From contig JALSRD010000006.1 in assembly GCA_026984935.1 (NCBI GenBank), forward strand, positions 1 through 64,000: a stretch of DNA of 64,000 bases. Direction: 5' to 3'. The DNA comes from Desulfobacterales bacterium. GTDB lineage: Bacteria > Desulfobacterota > Desulfobacteria > Desulfobacterales > JALSRD01. This document shows positions 54,892-63,998 of this stretch, in pieces. Each line of letters begins with the position of its first letter. Within the stretch, counting starts at the first letter, position 1. A model generated the notes under the pieces. It was not told where the DNA came from. It saw only the letters and a program-made list of their open reading frames with translations, and searched no databases. The position numbers and the translations under genes were made by a program.

Positions 54892-56763
54892 ATGTACTGC
54901 AAATACTATCAACTCAAAGAAAAACCCTTCCAGATTACCACGGACCCCAAGTTCCTGTGGCTGGGGGAAAAGCACAAAGAAGCCTTGTCCATACTCAAGT
55001 ACGGCATCCTGGACAACAAGTGGTTTCTGCTTTTGACCGGTGATGTGGGAACCGGCAAAACCACCCTGATCAATGCCCTTTTGAGAAGCCTCGATGAACG
55101 GGTGATCGTGGCCGCAGTCCCCGATCCCGGTCTGGAAGAACTCGACCTGTTCAATTTCATCGCCGATGCTTTTCATATGGACAGGATCTTTTCCTCCAAG
55201 GGCGAGTTCCTGATCCATTTCAAGCGTTTCCTGAATGCCGCCCATGACAGCCATAAAAAAGTCCTGCTGATCATCGACGAGGCCCAACAGCTCACGCAGC
55301 AGCGTTTGGAAACCATTCGCCTGCTCTCCAACATTGAAAGACAAGAAACCAAGCTGATCAACATCTTTTTTGTCGGTCAGAACGAGTTTAACGACATTCT
55401 GCGCCGTACGGAAAACCGGGCGCTGCGCCAGCGGATTACCATCAACTACAACATCGCGCCTCTCGCGCCAGCGGAAACGGCGGCCTATATTGCTCACCGG
55501 CTGAAAGTCGCCCAGGCGGCAAAATCCATGTTTACCCCCGAAGCCGTTCGCCGCATTGCCATCCATTCCGGGGGGTATCCCCGCCTGATTAACGTCCTGT
55601 GTGACTATGCGCTGGTAACCGGATACGTCAAGGGCATCCATCAGATTGGCCCCGACATTATATCCGAATGTGCCCGGGAGCTGAAAATTCCGGGTCGCAG
55701 TCCGGCTCCACAACAAGCACTCCCGGACGCACCTGCGCCGACTCCGCGTCCACAATCCGGCCCGTCGCCTTCGGGCCGACGGCCGCCGGCATCCGCCCCG
55801 GTGCCGTCTGCTGCCGCACATGCAGCCGTGATGCCTGCAAAAGCGGGGCACCCCGCCTGGCTGTGGGGCCTGCTGGGCATCTTGCTGGCCGCCGGCGTAC
55901 TCCTTATGGGATATTATCTGGGATGGCGCCTGCCAAACCAAAAAGCGCCGATGATTGCCAAGGCCCCTGCCGTACGGACCCCAAAAACCGCTGCAACCGG
56001 CGAAATGCAGGTGTCCACGCAGCTGCCCGAAGTCCATCCGCCCGTGGCGGCGGTTCCTGCAGCCCAGCGGGGCGCTGCCGCCACCCATCTGGAAGGCAGC
56101 CAGGCGACGGGCGGCGGCGGACGTGAGAGCGGGCAAACGCCTTCTGCGAACAGAGAAAATCCGGCCGGCAGTACAAGCGCTGGCCGGCGGGCGGCCACTT
56201 CTGCTGAGCCCGCCGGTTCGAATGCAGCGGCGGGCATGCCAGGGGGGCAGGAAATTTCACGCAACCAGCCTGCTGACAGCGGCGGGCAGCGCAGTGCGCC
56301 GCCCCGGGCGCAATCTGCAACGCCCGTGGGCCCGGTTTTACACAGGGATGCTGCTCTTGCGGTGGACACGGATCTGGAAAAGCGTATTCAGGAACTTGCG
56401 CGCAGAAAAAAAATGGTCGTGTACTTTGGATACGACTCCAACGCGATGAAAGACACGACGCTCAGATCGCTGGATACGCTTTCGGCGTTTATGCAGCGCT
56501 ACCCGCGGGCAGAGATCACCATCAGGGGCTACACGGATTCATCAGGGGTATACAGTTACAATCAAAAGCTGTCTGAATTCAGGGCCAACATGGTCAAAAG
56601 CTATCTGGTGGGCAAGGGCACAGATCCAGCCAGGATCAAAACCCGCGGCCTCGGGCCGGCAAATCCGGTGCAGTCCAATCAGTCCGAAAAAACCCGCAGA
56701 TTCAACCGCCGTGTAGAAATCGAGATTTTTTTTACCCCCCGCCACAAGGCGACAGCCGGGTGA
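54892..56763 (+). CDS. ExeA-like AAA ATPase fused to periplasmic OmpA domain
   Basis: 623 residues from ATG 54892; a GTG at 54868 overlapping the previous stop is possible. Cytoplasmic ATPase about 1-270 begins YCKYYQLKEKPFQITTDP, with Walker A GDVGTGKTT and Walker B VLLIIDEAQQ, as in ExeA and exosortase-associated ATPases. A Pro/Ala linker precedes one membrane helix (about 321-344, LWGLLGILLAAGVLLMGYYL). A 150-residue Ala/Pro/Ser linker leads to a C-terminal OmpA-type peptidoglycan-binding domain (about 503-616, with RGYTDSSG and NRRVEIE). ExeA proteins carry a different wall-binding domain, so this fusion is uncommon. Confidence 0.85.
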   Translation: MYCKYYQLKEKPFQITTDPKFLWLGEKHKEALSILKYGILDNKWFLLLTGDVGTGKTTLINALLRSLDERVIVAAVPDPGLEELDLFNFIADAFHMDRIFSSKGEFLIHFKRFLNAAHDSHKKVLLIIDEAQQLTQQRLETIRLLSNIERQETKLINIFFVGQNEFNDILRRTENRALRQRITINYNIAPLAPAETAAYIAHRLKVAQAAKSMFTPEAVRRIAIHSGGYPRLINVLCDYALVTGYVKGIHQIGPDIISECARELKIPGRSPAPQQALPDAPAPTPRPQSGPSPSGRRPPASAPVPSAAAHAAVMPAKAGHPAWLWGLLGILLAAGVLLMGYYLGWRLPNQKAPMIAKAPAVRTPKTAATGEMQVSTQLPEVHPPVAAVPAAQRGAAATHLEGSQATGGGGRESGQTPSANRENPAGSTSAGRRAATSAEPAGSNAAAGMPGGQEISRNQPADSGGQRSAPPRAQSATPVGPVLHRDAALAVDTDLEKRIQELARRKKMVVYFGYDSNAMKDTTLRSLDTLSAFMQRYPRAEITIRGYTDSSGVYSYNQKLSEFRANMVKSYLVGKGTDPARIKTRGLGPANPVQSNQSEKTRRFNRRVEIEIFFTPRHKATAG

Positions 56764-56803
56764 GGCAACCGGCCGCGTCTCCTGCGGCAGCATCTTGCAG
56801 CGG

Positions 56804-57352
56804 TTAGGCCGCGACGCTTTCCTGTACCAGCGCCATGCCCAGCTTGAGCGCCTTGCGATTGATGTCGAGAAATCCGGAGGGGATGCGCCGGGTCAGCACC
56901 TTTTCGACGGATGTTTCCGAGATGAGTTCCGTCAGGCCCAGCACCGCGCCCAGCATACAGATGTTAAAAACGATCGGCTTGCCGATCTCTTCCAGTACAC
57001 GGACGTACATGGGGAGTTCAATCTGGCGGGCATCGACTTTACGTTCGGTTTTCACGAAACGGGTGTCGGTGAGCAGCAGCCCTCCCGGACGGATGATGGG
57101 ATAGAATTTGTTGTAGGCGGTCTGGGTCAGGCAGATCAGCACGTTGGGCTGAAAAACCTTGGGAAAGTATATTTCGGAGTCGGAGATAATGACATCCGAA
57201 CGTGTCGCCCCGCCGCGGGCTTCGGGGCCGTATGTCTGCGACTGTACGGCGTTCAGGTTTTCATACAGCACAGCGGCCTCGGCCAGGATAATGGAGGCGG
57301 TGATGACTCCCTGACCGCCGGAGCCCGAGAATACGATTCGGCACCGTTCCAT
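56804..57352 (-). CDS. korC: 2-oxoacid:ferredoxin oxidoreductase gamma subunit
   Basis: 182 residues. GSGGQGVITASIILAEAA and QTYGPEARGGATRSDVIIS are diagnostic of the gamma subunit. Last gene of korDABC; the start lies 2 nt after the korB stop. The complex interconverts a 2-oxoacid (2-oxoglutarate likely) with acyl-CoA and CO2, using ferredoxin. Confidence 0.93.
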   Translation of the reverse strand: MERCRIVFSGSGGQGVITASIILAEAAVLYENLNAVQSQTYGPEARGGATRSDVIISDSEIYFPKVFQPNVLICLTQTAYNKFYPIIRPGGLLLTDTRFVKTERKVDARQIELPMYVRVLEEIGKPIVFNICMLGAVLGLTELISETSVEKVLTRRIPSGFLDINRKALKLGMALVQESVAA

Positions 57353-57354
57353 GG

Positions 57355-58158
57355 CTAATTCCCTTTCATCGCTTTTTCGATGACGTCGTCGTACGCGCTG
57401 CAGTATTCCGTCGTCTCCTTCTGTACGAAGATGCCGCGTTCGATCAGTTCAGGATGTTCACGCTTGGCTTTGGAGCCGATGGGCGTGGTGATTTTTTTAA
57501 AGCGCTCCACCATGTCCACGGCGCTTCCCAGGCGGTTTTTGCGCCCGAAATAGGTGGGGCACTGGGACATGACCTCCACCACCGAAAACCCTTCGTGGAG
57601 GATGGCCGCCTTGAGCAGATCGGTGATCTGGCGCGCATGATAGGTGGTCGTACGGGCCACAAAGGTTGCGCCCGCCGCCGAGGCCAGATCCACCACGTCG
57701 AAGTCGCTGTCGATGTTGCTGTAAGGCGCGGTGGTGGCCAGGATGCCCTGACCTGAGAGCGGTGAATACTGGCCGCCGGTCATGCCGTAGATGCGGTTGT
57801 TCATAACCACGGCCGTCAAATCGATGTTGCGCCGGGCGGCGTGGATAAAATGGTTGCCGCCGATGGCCAGGGCATCCCCGTCGCCCATGGGGACGATCAC
57901 GTTGAGCTCCGGGCGGCTCAGCTTGACGCCGGTGGCAAAGGCCAGCGCGCGCCCGTGCAGCGTGTGCAGGCTGTGAAAATCAACATAGCCGGATATGCGC
58001 GAAGAGCAGCCGATGCCGGATACCATCACGATTTCGTTTTTACTCAGGCCCAGTGCGTCGATGGCCCGCAGCATGCTGTTCAAGACGATGCCGTGTCCAC
58101 AGCCGGGGCACCACATGTGCGGGAAAAACCGCTCCCTGATGTAATCCTTGACCGCCAT
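57355..58158 (-). CDS. korB: 2-oxoacid:ferredoxin oxidoreductase beta subunit (TPP-binding)
   Basis: 267 residues. WCPGCGHGIV near the N-terminus, ISGIG-like SGIGCSSR, and the TPP/Mg motif GDGDALAIGGNHFIHAARRN with VMNNRIYGMTGGQ. Two nt after korA. The substrate within the KGOR/VOR/PFOR group cannot be set from sequence alone; the gene set without a fused format resembles 2-oxoglutarate oxidoreductase. Confidence 0.93.
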   Translation of the reverse strand: MAVKDYIRERFFPHMWCPGCGHGIVLNSMLRAIDALGLSKNEIVMVSGIGCSSRISGYVDFHSLHTLHGRALAFATGVKLSRPELNVIVPMGDGDALAIGGNHFIHAARRNIDLTAVVMNNRIYGMTGGQYSPLSGQGILATTAPYSNIDSDFDVVDLASAAGATFVARTTTYHARQITDLLKAAILHEGFSVVEVMSQCPTYFGRKNRLGSAVDMVERFKKITTPIGSKAKREHPELIERGIFVQKETTEYCSAYDDVIEKAMKGN

Positions 58159-58160
58159 GT

Positions 58161-59309
58161 CTATACACCCTTTCCCTCGATGATGCGCAGCGTATTACGG
58201 ATGTCGGCATCCGTGATGAAAACACCGTCGACACGGTTTGCCAGAACCACCCGGTCCGGTTTTTCCACGGCCCGTTTGACCTCGAGGACGATCTGGCCCA
58301 TGTTCATTTCCACGACCAGAACGAAGCGTGCGCGGGCGCATTTTTCCCGGACCAGGTCGTAGGGGAAGGGCCACAGGGTCTGGAGTTCGAGCAGCCCCAG
58401 GCGTTCGCCTTTTTTGCGCTGGCTCTTAACCACATGCAGCGCCGAACGCGCAGCCGATCCGTAGGAGATGAATATGTTGTCAGCATCTTCCAGGTGGTAT
58501 TCCTTATATCTGGCGATGTGGTTGACGTTGTTGTGGATCTTATCCACCAGGTGCCGGATCAGGCCGTGTACAATGGGGGGGCTGTCCGATGGAAAGCCCC
58601 ACATGTCGTGGTACAGGCCGGTAACATTATAGCGGTGAATGCCGCCGAAATCCGCCATGGGCAGCCGGCCGTCCTCACGCGGCAGATAGGGATGAAAATC
58701 AACGCCGCCCTTTACCGCCGTGCGCAACCGTTCGACCAGCGGAATTTCCCCCTTTTCCGGCAGCACCAGGCGCTCGCGCATGTGCCCGATGCCTTCGTCA
58801 AAGAGCAGGATAACCGGCGTGCGATAGGTTTCGGCCAAGTTGAAGGCCTCTACCGTGATCTGGAAGAGGTCCTGGTGGCTGGAGGCCGTCATGGCAATGA
58901 TGGCGTGGTCTCCGTGGGTCCCCCAGCGGGCCTGGTAAACATCTCCCTGGCTACCGTGGGTCGGCAGGCCGGTGGATGGGCCGCCCCGCTGAACGTTGAC
59001 GATTACACAGGGGATTTCCGCCATGATGGCGTATCCCAGCCCTTCCTGCATCAGCGAAAATCCGGGACCGCTGGTGGCGGTCATCACCTTGTGCCCGGTC
59101 AGAGAGGCCCCGATGATGGCACAGATCGACGCGATTTCATCTTCCATCTGGATGAACTTGCCACCCTTGCGGGGCAGGCGCTGTGACAGCAGTTCGGCGA
59201 TTTCGGTCGAAGGAGTGATCGGGTAGCCGGCAAAAAAATCCAGTCCGGCGTAAATCGCCGCTTCGACGCACGCTTCATTCCCCTGCACAAATTTTATCTG
59301 TTTAGCCAT
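58161..59309 (-). CDS. korA: 2-oxoacid:ferredoxin oxidoreductase alpha subunit
   Basis: 382 residues from the ATG at 59309 (MAKQIKFVQGNEACVEAAIY). FFAGYPITPSTEI, GPGFSLMQEGLGYA and QRGGPSTGLPTHGSQGD are canonical. Follows the ferredoxin gene by 4 nt. Confidence 0.94.
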   Translation of the reverse strand: MAKQIKFVQGNEACVEAAIYAGLDFFAGYPITPSTEIAELLSQRLPRKGGKFIQMEDEIASICAIIGASLTGHKVMTATSGPGFSLMQEGLGYAIMAEIPCVIVNVQRGGPSTGLPTHGSQGDVYQARWGTHGDHAIIAMTASSHQDLFQITVEAFNLAETYRTPVILLFDEGIGHMRERLVLPEKGEIPLVERLRTAVKGGVDFHPYLPREDGRLPMADFGGIHRYNVTGLYHDMWGFPSDSPPIVHGLIRHLVDKIHNNVNHIARYKEYHLEDADNIFISYGSAARSALHVVKSQRKKGERLGLLELQTLWPFPYDLVREKCARARFVLVVEMNMGQIVLEVKRAVEKPDRVVLANRVDGVFITDADIRNTLRIIEGKGV

Positions 59310-59313
59310 GGTT

Positions 59314-59523
59314 TCACTCTGTTTGGGTTTCCACTTCGATTGCAAGATCGGGGCAGCGCAGCTCACACTGCAGGCAGCAGATACAATCCTGGGCTCTTGC
59401 CACGGTCACCTTGTCCTCGGAATCGAGTTCAAGGACATTGGTGGGGCAAAAGTGGACGCAGATGCCGCAGCCCTTGCACCACTCGCGAATGATATGGTGT
59501 GCTTTCAGTTTTGGTTTGGCCAT
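59314..59523 (-). CDS. korD: 2x[4Fe-4S] ferredoxin subunit of the 2-oxoacid oxidoreductase
   Basis: 69 residues with two complete clusters: CKGCGICVHFCP and CICCLQCELRCP. First gene of korDABC, with GGGAGGAAG before the ATG; it passes electrons from the TPP enzyme to soluble ferredoxin. Confidence 0.93.
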   Translation of the reverse strand: MAKPKLKAHHIIREWCKGCGICVHFCPTNVLELDSEDKVTVARAQDCICCLQCELRCPDLAIEVETQTE

Positions 59524-59562
59524 GCAATCTTCCTCCCAACATCCGGGGTATCATGCATTCAG

Positions 59563-59591
59563 GCTTTATTGGCTTTGATATTGAAAGTCAA
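59563..59591 (-). promoter_or_regulatory. Putative promoter of korDABC
   Basis: Minus strand TTGACT (complement of 59586-59591), 17 nt, TAAAGC (complement of 59563-59568), 40 nt before korD. The -10 match is poor. Confidence 0.4.
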
Positions 59592-59705
59592 GGGAATTCG
59601 GGGACCTTGCTTTGGAACATCCCCCGGCGGATCGGCCGGGCTTTGACAAGCCGCCGGGGCTCTGGCATAGTCGGGTGCAGGCGGCTGTACCCGCCTGGGG
59701 AAGCG

Positions 59706-60725
59706 ATGAGCGGAGGACATGTGAAAAAAGGCTGGCCGGTTCTGTTGTTGGCGCTTGCCGTGCTCCTGGGGCTCGGCGTTTACCTCAAGGTCCAGGTGCA
59801 TGCCTTTCTGGCACGCCCCTGCGGCAGGCGGAATGTGGAAAAAGTGGTTGATGTCAAGCCGGGCCAGAGCCTGCGGGCCCTGCTGGACGCCCTGCACGCC
59901 GACGGTATCGTCGACAGTCCGTTCCGTTTACGCCTGCTGGCGCGCATCGCCGGCTACGACCGCCGCATCCAGGCCGGTGAGTACCGCCTGTCGGCGGCCA
60001 TGCGGCCCCGGGAGCTGCTCGATACCCTGGCCCGCGGGAAAGTGCTGCGCCACAAACTGACCATTCCCGAGGGCTACACGCAATACCAGATTGCGCGGGC
60101 CTTTGAAAAGAGCGGGATCGGATCGGCCGCGGCATTTCTGAAAGCCGCCGCGGACAAGGCGCTATTGAAACGTTTGGGCATCGATGCCCCCACAGCGGAA
60201 GGCTACCTGTTTCCGGACACTTATTTTTTTGAAAAGGGAGTTGCACCGCGAACGGCCGTTGAAACCATGATCGCGCGTTTCTGGGAAACTTTCGATACCC
60301 GCTGGAGGGCGCGCGCCGGAGCCATGGGACTCGGGGTGCACCAGGTGGTCATCCTGGCGTCGATGATCGAGAAGGAAACCGCCGACCCCGACGAACGGCC
60401 GCTGATCGCATCGGTTTTTTACAACCGGATGAAACGGCACATGCGCCTGGAGAGCGACCCCACGGTCATCTACGGCATCCGGGATTTTAACGGCAACCTG
60501 ACGCGCAAGGACCTGGACACCCCCACGCCTTACAATACCTACCGCCGCAGGGGGCTGCCGGCCGGGCCCATCGCCAACCCGGGGGCGGCGGCTCTAAAGG
60601 CCGCCTTGTACCCGGCTGACACGCGCTTTTTGTACTTTGTCGCCAGGCGCGACGGTACCCACCAGTTTTCCGCCAGCCTGGAGGCCCACCGACGGGCGGT
60701 CAGGAAGTACCAGCGGCGGCGTTAG
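59706..60725 (+). CDS. mltG: Endolytic murein transglycosylase MltG
   Basis: 339 residues from ATG 59706; a GTG at 59721 with GGAGG close upstream is an equally reasonable start. One N-terminal membrane anchor (LLLALAVLLGLGVYLKV), a LysM-like region (VKPGQSLRALLDALHADGI), and the YceG catalytic domain with Glu in ASMIEKETADPDERP, VFYNRM, and the closing GLPAGPIANPG. Cleaves nascent glycan strands and so sets their length. Confidence 0.93.
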   Translation: MSGGHVKKGWPVLLLALAVLLGLGVYLKVQVHAFLARPCGRRNVEKVVDVKPGQSLRALLDALHADGIVDSPFRLRLLARIAGYDRRIQAGEYRLSAAMRPRELLDTLARGKVLRHKLTIPEGYTQYQIARAFEKSGIGSAAAFLKAAADKALLKRLGIDAPTAEGYLFPDTYFFEKGVAPRTAVETMIARFWETFDTRWRARAGAMGLGVHQVVILASMIEKETADPDERPLIASVFYNRMKRHMRLESDPTVIYGIRDFNGNLTRKDLDTPTPYNTYRRRGLPAGPIANPGAAALKAALYPADTRFLYFVARRDGTHQFSASLEAHRRAVRKYQRRR

Positions 60726-60757
60726 GGCCTGCCGCTGCATTGGGCGTGAACCGCAGA

Positions 60758-61261
60758 TCAGGTTTTCTTTTTGTGCTTTTTGCGGCGCAGCTTCTGCTTG
60801 ATTTCCAGCTGGTATTTGCTGACAGCCTGATAGGAAAAAAAATAGCCGGCAATGGCCAGGGGCAGGCCCAGAACGACACCGCCCACAATCATCATGGTCA
60901 GCACGTGGGGTGTTCTCTGAAGCAGCGCCCAGAGCGTAGAAGTGTCAAGGTAAGGCGGGGGCGTATTTATTTTGGAAAAGCCGCAGATTTTGGCGCCGGT
61001 AAGGTAGGTGATGCTGTAGAGCACCGGCGCCGTCAGGGGGTTGGAAATCCAGACGGCGGCGGCGGCTGAAATCTTGTTGGCCTTAAAGAGCGTGGCAAAA
61101 AAGACGGCGATCAGCATCTGAAACCCCATGAAAGGTGTCATTCCCACAAAGAGCCCCAGAGCGAAACCCAGCGCAATTTCACGTGGGTGGCCGTGGATTT
61201 TGAGAAAGCGTTCGTAGGCGTCTTTCAGCGATTTGGGCCGTTCGAAACGGGGGAGCGCCAT
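60758..61261 (-). CDS. DUF2062 membrane protein
   Basis: 167 residues from MALPRFERPK. Three or four hydrophobic segments with the DUF2062 pattern: HPREIALGFALGLFVGMTPF, then AAAAVWISNPLTAPVLYS and a last segment MMIVGGVVLGLPLAIAGYFF, and a very basic C-terminus (RRKKHKKKT). Function of the family is not established. Convergent with mltG. Confidence 0.88.
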   Translation of the reverse strand: MALPRFERPKSLKDAYERFLKIHGHPREIALGFALGLFVGMTPFMGFQMLIAVFFATLFKANKISAAAAVWISNPLTAPVLYSITYLTGAKICGFSKINTPPPYLDTSTLWALLQRTPHVLTMMIVGGVVLGLPLAIAGYFFSYQAVSKYQLEIKQKLRRKKHKKKT

Positions 61262-61457
61262 ACGGTTCTTACCATGCTGGCAGTTCGTAGCTGCACAATA
61301 CGTAAAAGCGCATCGCGGCGGGGCAACCGCACGCGGCATGCGCCGGATCCGGGATCAATTGCACACAAAACGCTTCTATTAGCAGATTGGCGTAAATTTT
61401 CAACCGTGGAATAAGGCCGGCCGCCATTGGGCAGAGTATTGCCCTGCAGAAACAAGG

Positions 61458-62402
61458 TCATGCATCCGGCGGCTGGGCTTGGCGGTCGATTTCAGCCAGC
61501 AGGGCGGTGATGCGGCCGCGGGCCTTCAGGTCTGCAAGCCAGTCACCGGGAATGGCCGCCGGGCCCAGGTAGGCCCCCAGCACCATGCCGGTCATCAGCC
61601 CCCGCGCCGACGAATCCCCCCCGGCCATGACGTTTTCAATCAGGGCTGCGCGCAGATCATTTTCGTACTTGGCAATCAGGTGGATGGTGGCTGGAAAAGA
61701 GGCCTCGATTTCACACATCTGGCCGAATTCGATGATGGTTTTGCGCGTGTCGTCGGCAATGCTGTCCAGCCCCTGATTGACCCATTCCGCTATCGGCGCA
61801 TTTTCGTAAGGCCGTCCGGCAGCCGTCCGGATCGCCGCCACCGGCGATTCGCCGCCGAGGACCGATATCGCGACGTGCGCGAAAAACAGCGCACTGGCAA
61901 TGGTGACGGGGTGGTTGTGGGTCATGATCGTCTGGCGGCGGGCGGCGTCCAGAAAACGGTCCGGGTCGTTGCGGTAAAGGTAGCCCAAAGGGGCGATACG
62001 GGCCGCACCGCCCAGGTCCGTGGCACCGGTTTCCTCCGAATCGGCACCGGCTTCCAGGGGAGCTTTGCCGGCGGCGAAGTTTTCCAGTGTGGCGGTGGTG
62101 GATTTGTCGATGTAGCCGTCGTAGTCTTTGAAAAAACGGCGCCAGGCGGCGGCGAAATCATCAATGTCGAATTGCCCCCTGCGAGCCACAGATTCCAACA
62201 GCACCAGCGTCTGATCGCCGTAATGGGTGAATTCACCGCGCTCCTTTGTCGGATGCCAGGATTTGACGATGGGTTTGAGCAGCTTTTCCACGCGGCCGAC
62301 CTTGCGGTCGATGACATTGGTGTTGTATATCCAGTGCGCCCCCAGGGCCAGCGAATCGGCGGCAAAAGATGCCATAACCATTGCCTGCGCATTGTCTTTC
62401 AT
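61458..62402 (-). CDS. ADP-ribosylglycohydrolase family protein (J1-crystallin-like)
   Basis: 314 residues, AAGGAGG before the ATG. Family layout: ASFAADSLALGAHWIYN at the N-terminus and GGDSSARGLMTGMVLGAYLG near the C-terminus. Metal-site acidic residues are altered compared with DraG/ARH3: the usual SDDT is GDQT and the usual GDADT-like loop is GGDSSAR. The protein may therefore bind metal differently or be inactive, as in J1 crystallins. Transcribed alone. Confidence 0.83.
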   Translation of the reverse strand: MKDNAQAMVMASFAADSLALGAHWIYNTNVIDRKVGRVEKLLKPIVKSWHPTKERGEFTHYGDQTLVLLESVARRGQFDIDDFAAAWRRFFKDYDGYIDKSTTATLENFAAGKAPLEAGADSEETGATDLGGAARIAPLGYLYRNDPDRFLDAARRQTIMTHNHPVTIASALFFAHVAISVLGGESPVAAIRTAAGRPYENAPIAEWVNQGLDSIADDTRKTIIEFGQMCEIEASFPATIHLIAKYENDLRAALIENVMAGGDSSARGLMTGMVLGAYLGPAAIPGDWLADLKARGRITALLAEIDRQAQPPDA

Positions 62403-62657
62403 TGCAGCCTCCTTGACGGTTTCAGAGTAAAAAACCGGAACGTCCGGTCGTGGCGAAAAGCATACCATGCAATGTAATACCGATGTTTTTGCATGGCAAG
62501 CACGATTCCGAAGCGGCGCGTATGGCGCCATCTCCTCTGGACACAGCGGCGGGCGGGGTGGTAGAGAATTGTCGACTGCAGTCAGGATCATCGCACGGTG
62601 TAGCGTGTGTCAGGTTGCAAAGAGCGCCCAAATCCTGCAGAAAAGGAGGAAAAGGCC

Positions 62658-63065
62658 ATGCGTGTATTGTTCTGGTACTGCAACCGGTTTGCCTGGAAGC
62701 CCACCCTTCAGACCCTGGAAGATGCGCCCGTGGCCCGTGCGGCGGTATATGAAAAGGTGGTGGTGGCATTTGTCCACGTTGAACCGGGTGACACGCAAAA
62801 GGGGAGTGCCGCCGAAACCAAACTGGTCAAAAACGCCAAGTGGCTGGCCCGCAAGTGGGGCATCCGCCAGGTGGTGCTGCACTCTTTTTCACACCTGGCC
62901 ACAGAAAAAGCCGATCCGGCCGCAGCCAGAAACCTCATCGAAAACGCCTGTGCGAGGCTTGCGCAGGCCGGCTATGAAACCGTGCAGACACCGTACGGTT
63001 TTTTCAATGACCTGGAAATCAAGGCTCCCGGGCAGCCGCTGGCGAGGATTTTTAAAAAGTTTTAA
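62658..63065 (+). CDS. Stand-alone archaeal-type threonyl-tRNA synthetase editing domain
   Basis: 135 residues, AAAGGAGGAAAAG before the ATG. The pattern MRVLFWYCNRFAW, VVVAFVHVEPGD, a helix with NAKWLARKWGIRQVVLHSF, AHLSSE-like SHLATEKADP and PYGFFNDLEIKAPGQPLA follows the N-terminal editing domain of archaeal ThrRS, a D-aminoacyl-tRNA deacylase-like fold that removes serine from tRNA(Thr). No catalytic synthetase domain is attached. It could act as a free trans-editing factor. Confidence 0.8.
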   Translation: MRVLFWYCNRFAWKPTLQTLEDAPVARAAVYEKVVVAFVHVEPGDTQKGSAAETKLVKNAKWLARKWGIRQVVLHSFSHLATEKADPAAARNLIENACARLAQAGYETVQTPYGFFNDLEIKAPGQPLARIFKKF

Positions 63066-63173
63066 CCCGGCACCATCCTGTGCGGCCGGCGTTTTGAATG
63101 CAATTGGCCTGCGCATGCACAGCCGGGATTTCATGCGGACCGGCTGTGCCGTCGGCCCATGTGCGCCCGGGCA

Positions 63174-63998
63174 TCAAAGAAAGACGCCGAAATGATCCCG
63201 CAGGCGATCCTCGAATGCCTCGATAGAGAAACGGTGTTCCTGGGTGCCGGTCTCTTCCACGGCAAAGCTGGCGCAGCAGGCGCCCATGCAGGCGGACTCG
63301 AGCAGGGATTTTTCCCGGGCAAGACCGGCCAGCAGGCCGGCGCGGTAGGCATCGCCGGCGCCGGTGGGGTCGGCCACGCGGCGCGGTTTCCCGGTGCCGA
63401 TGGTATGCACCCCGCTTCCGCTGTGCAGCACCGAACCGTCTTGGCCGCGGGTGATAATGAGGGCGGTCGTGCGCTGCAGCAGCGCATCTTCGTCGAGACC
63501 GGTTTTTTGCTGGATCATCCCGAGTTCATAGGCGTTGCAGATCAGCAGCCGCGCACCGTCGGTCAGCTCCCTCAGATGCCCGGCGCTGAGAATCGGAATG
63601 GCCTGGCCGGGATCGAAGATATGGGCAATGGCGTGTTTTTTGTAGTAGCGGCTGCAGGCCAGCATGTCGTCCAGGTTGCCCGGCGAGACGATGGCCAGGG
63701 TATCTGCATCCGGGGGGGGCGCGAAGGCACATCCGGCGGCAACCTGCATGGCGCCCGCGTTGAAGGCCGTGATCTGGTTGTTGTTGCGGTCGGTGACGAT
63801 GTAGGCACAGGCGGTGGGTTCTTCCGGCACCTGGCGGATGCCTTCCAGCGGCAGGCCGAGATCGTCCAGCCGCCGGCGGTAACGCTCGAAATCGGTGCCC
63901 GCGGACGCCACGATCAGGGGCTTTCTGCCCAGCAGCGCCAGGTTGTAGGCGATGTTTCCGGCGGTCCCGCCGAAGCGTTCGCGCACACCCTTGACGGG
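63174..63998 (-). CDS. PfkB-family carbohydrate/nucleoside kinase (5' end outside window)
   Basis: The frame is open to the window edge, giving 274 residues; the true N-terminus, about 20-30 residues, is missing. ERFGGTAGNIAYNLALLG is the substrate-side PfkB signature, and DPTGAGDAYRAGLLAG holds the catalytic Asp and anion hole. The GTAGNIAY variant and NNNQITAFNAGAM resemble adenosine-kinase-like members, but sugars cannot be excluded. Confidence 0.88.
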   Translation of the reverse strand, partial: PVKGVRERFGGTAGNIAYNLALLGRKPLIVASAGTDFERYRRRLDDLGLPLEGIRQVPEEPTACAYIVTDRNNNQITAFNAGAMQVAAGCAFAPPPDADTLAIVSPGNLDDMLACSRYYKKHAIAHIFDPGQAIPILSAGHLRELTDGARLLICNAYELGMIQQKTGLDEDALLQRTTALIITRGQDGSVLHSGSGVHTIGTGKPRRVADPTGAGDAYRAGLLAGLAREKSLLESACMGACCASFAVEETGTQEHRFSIEAFEDRLRDHFGVFL

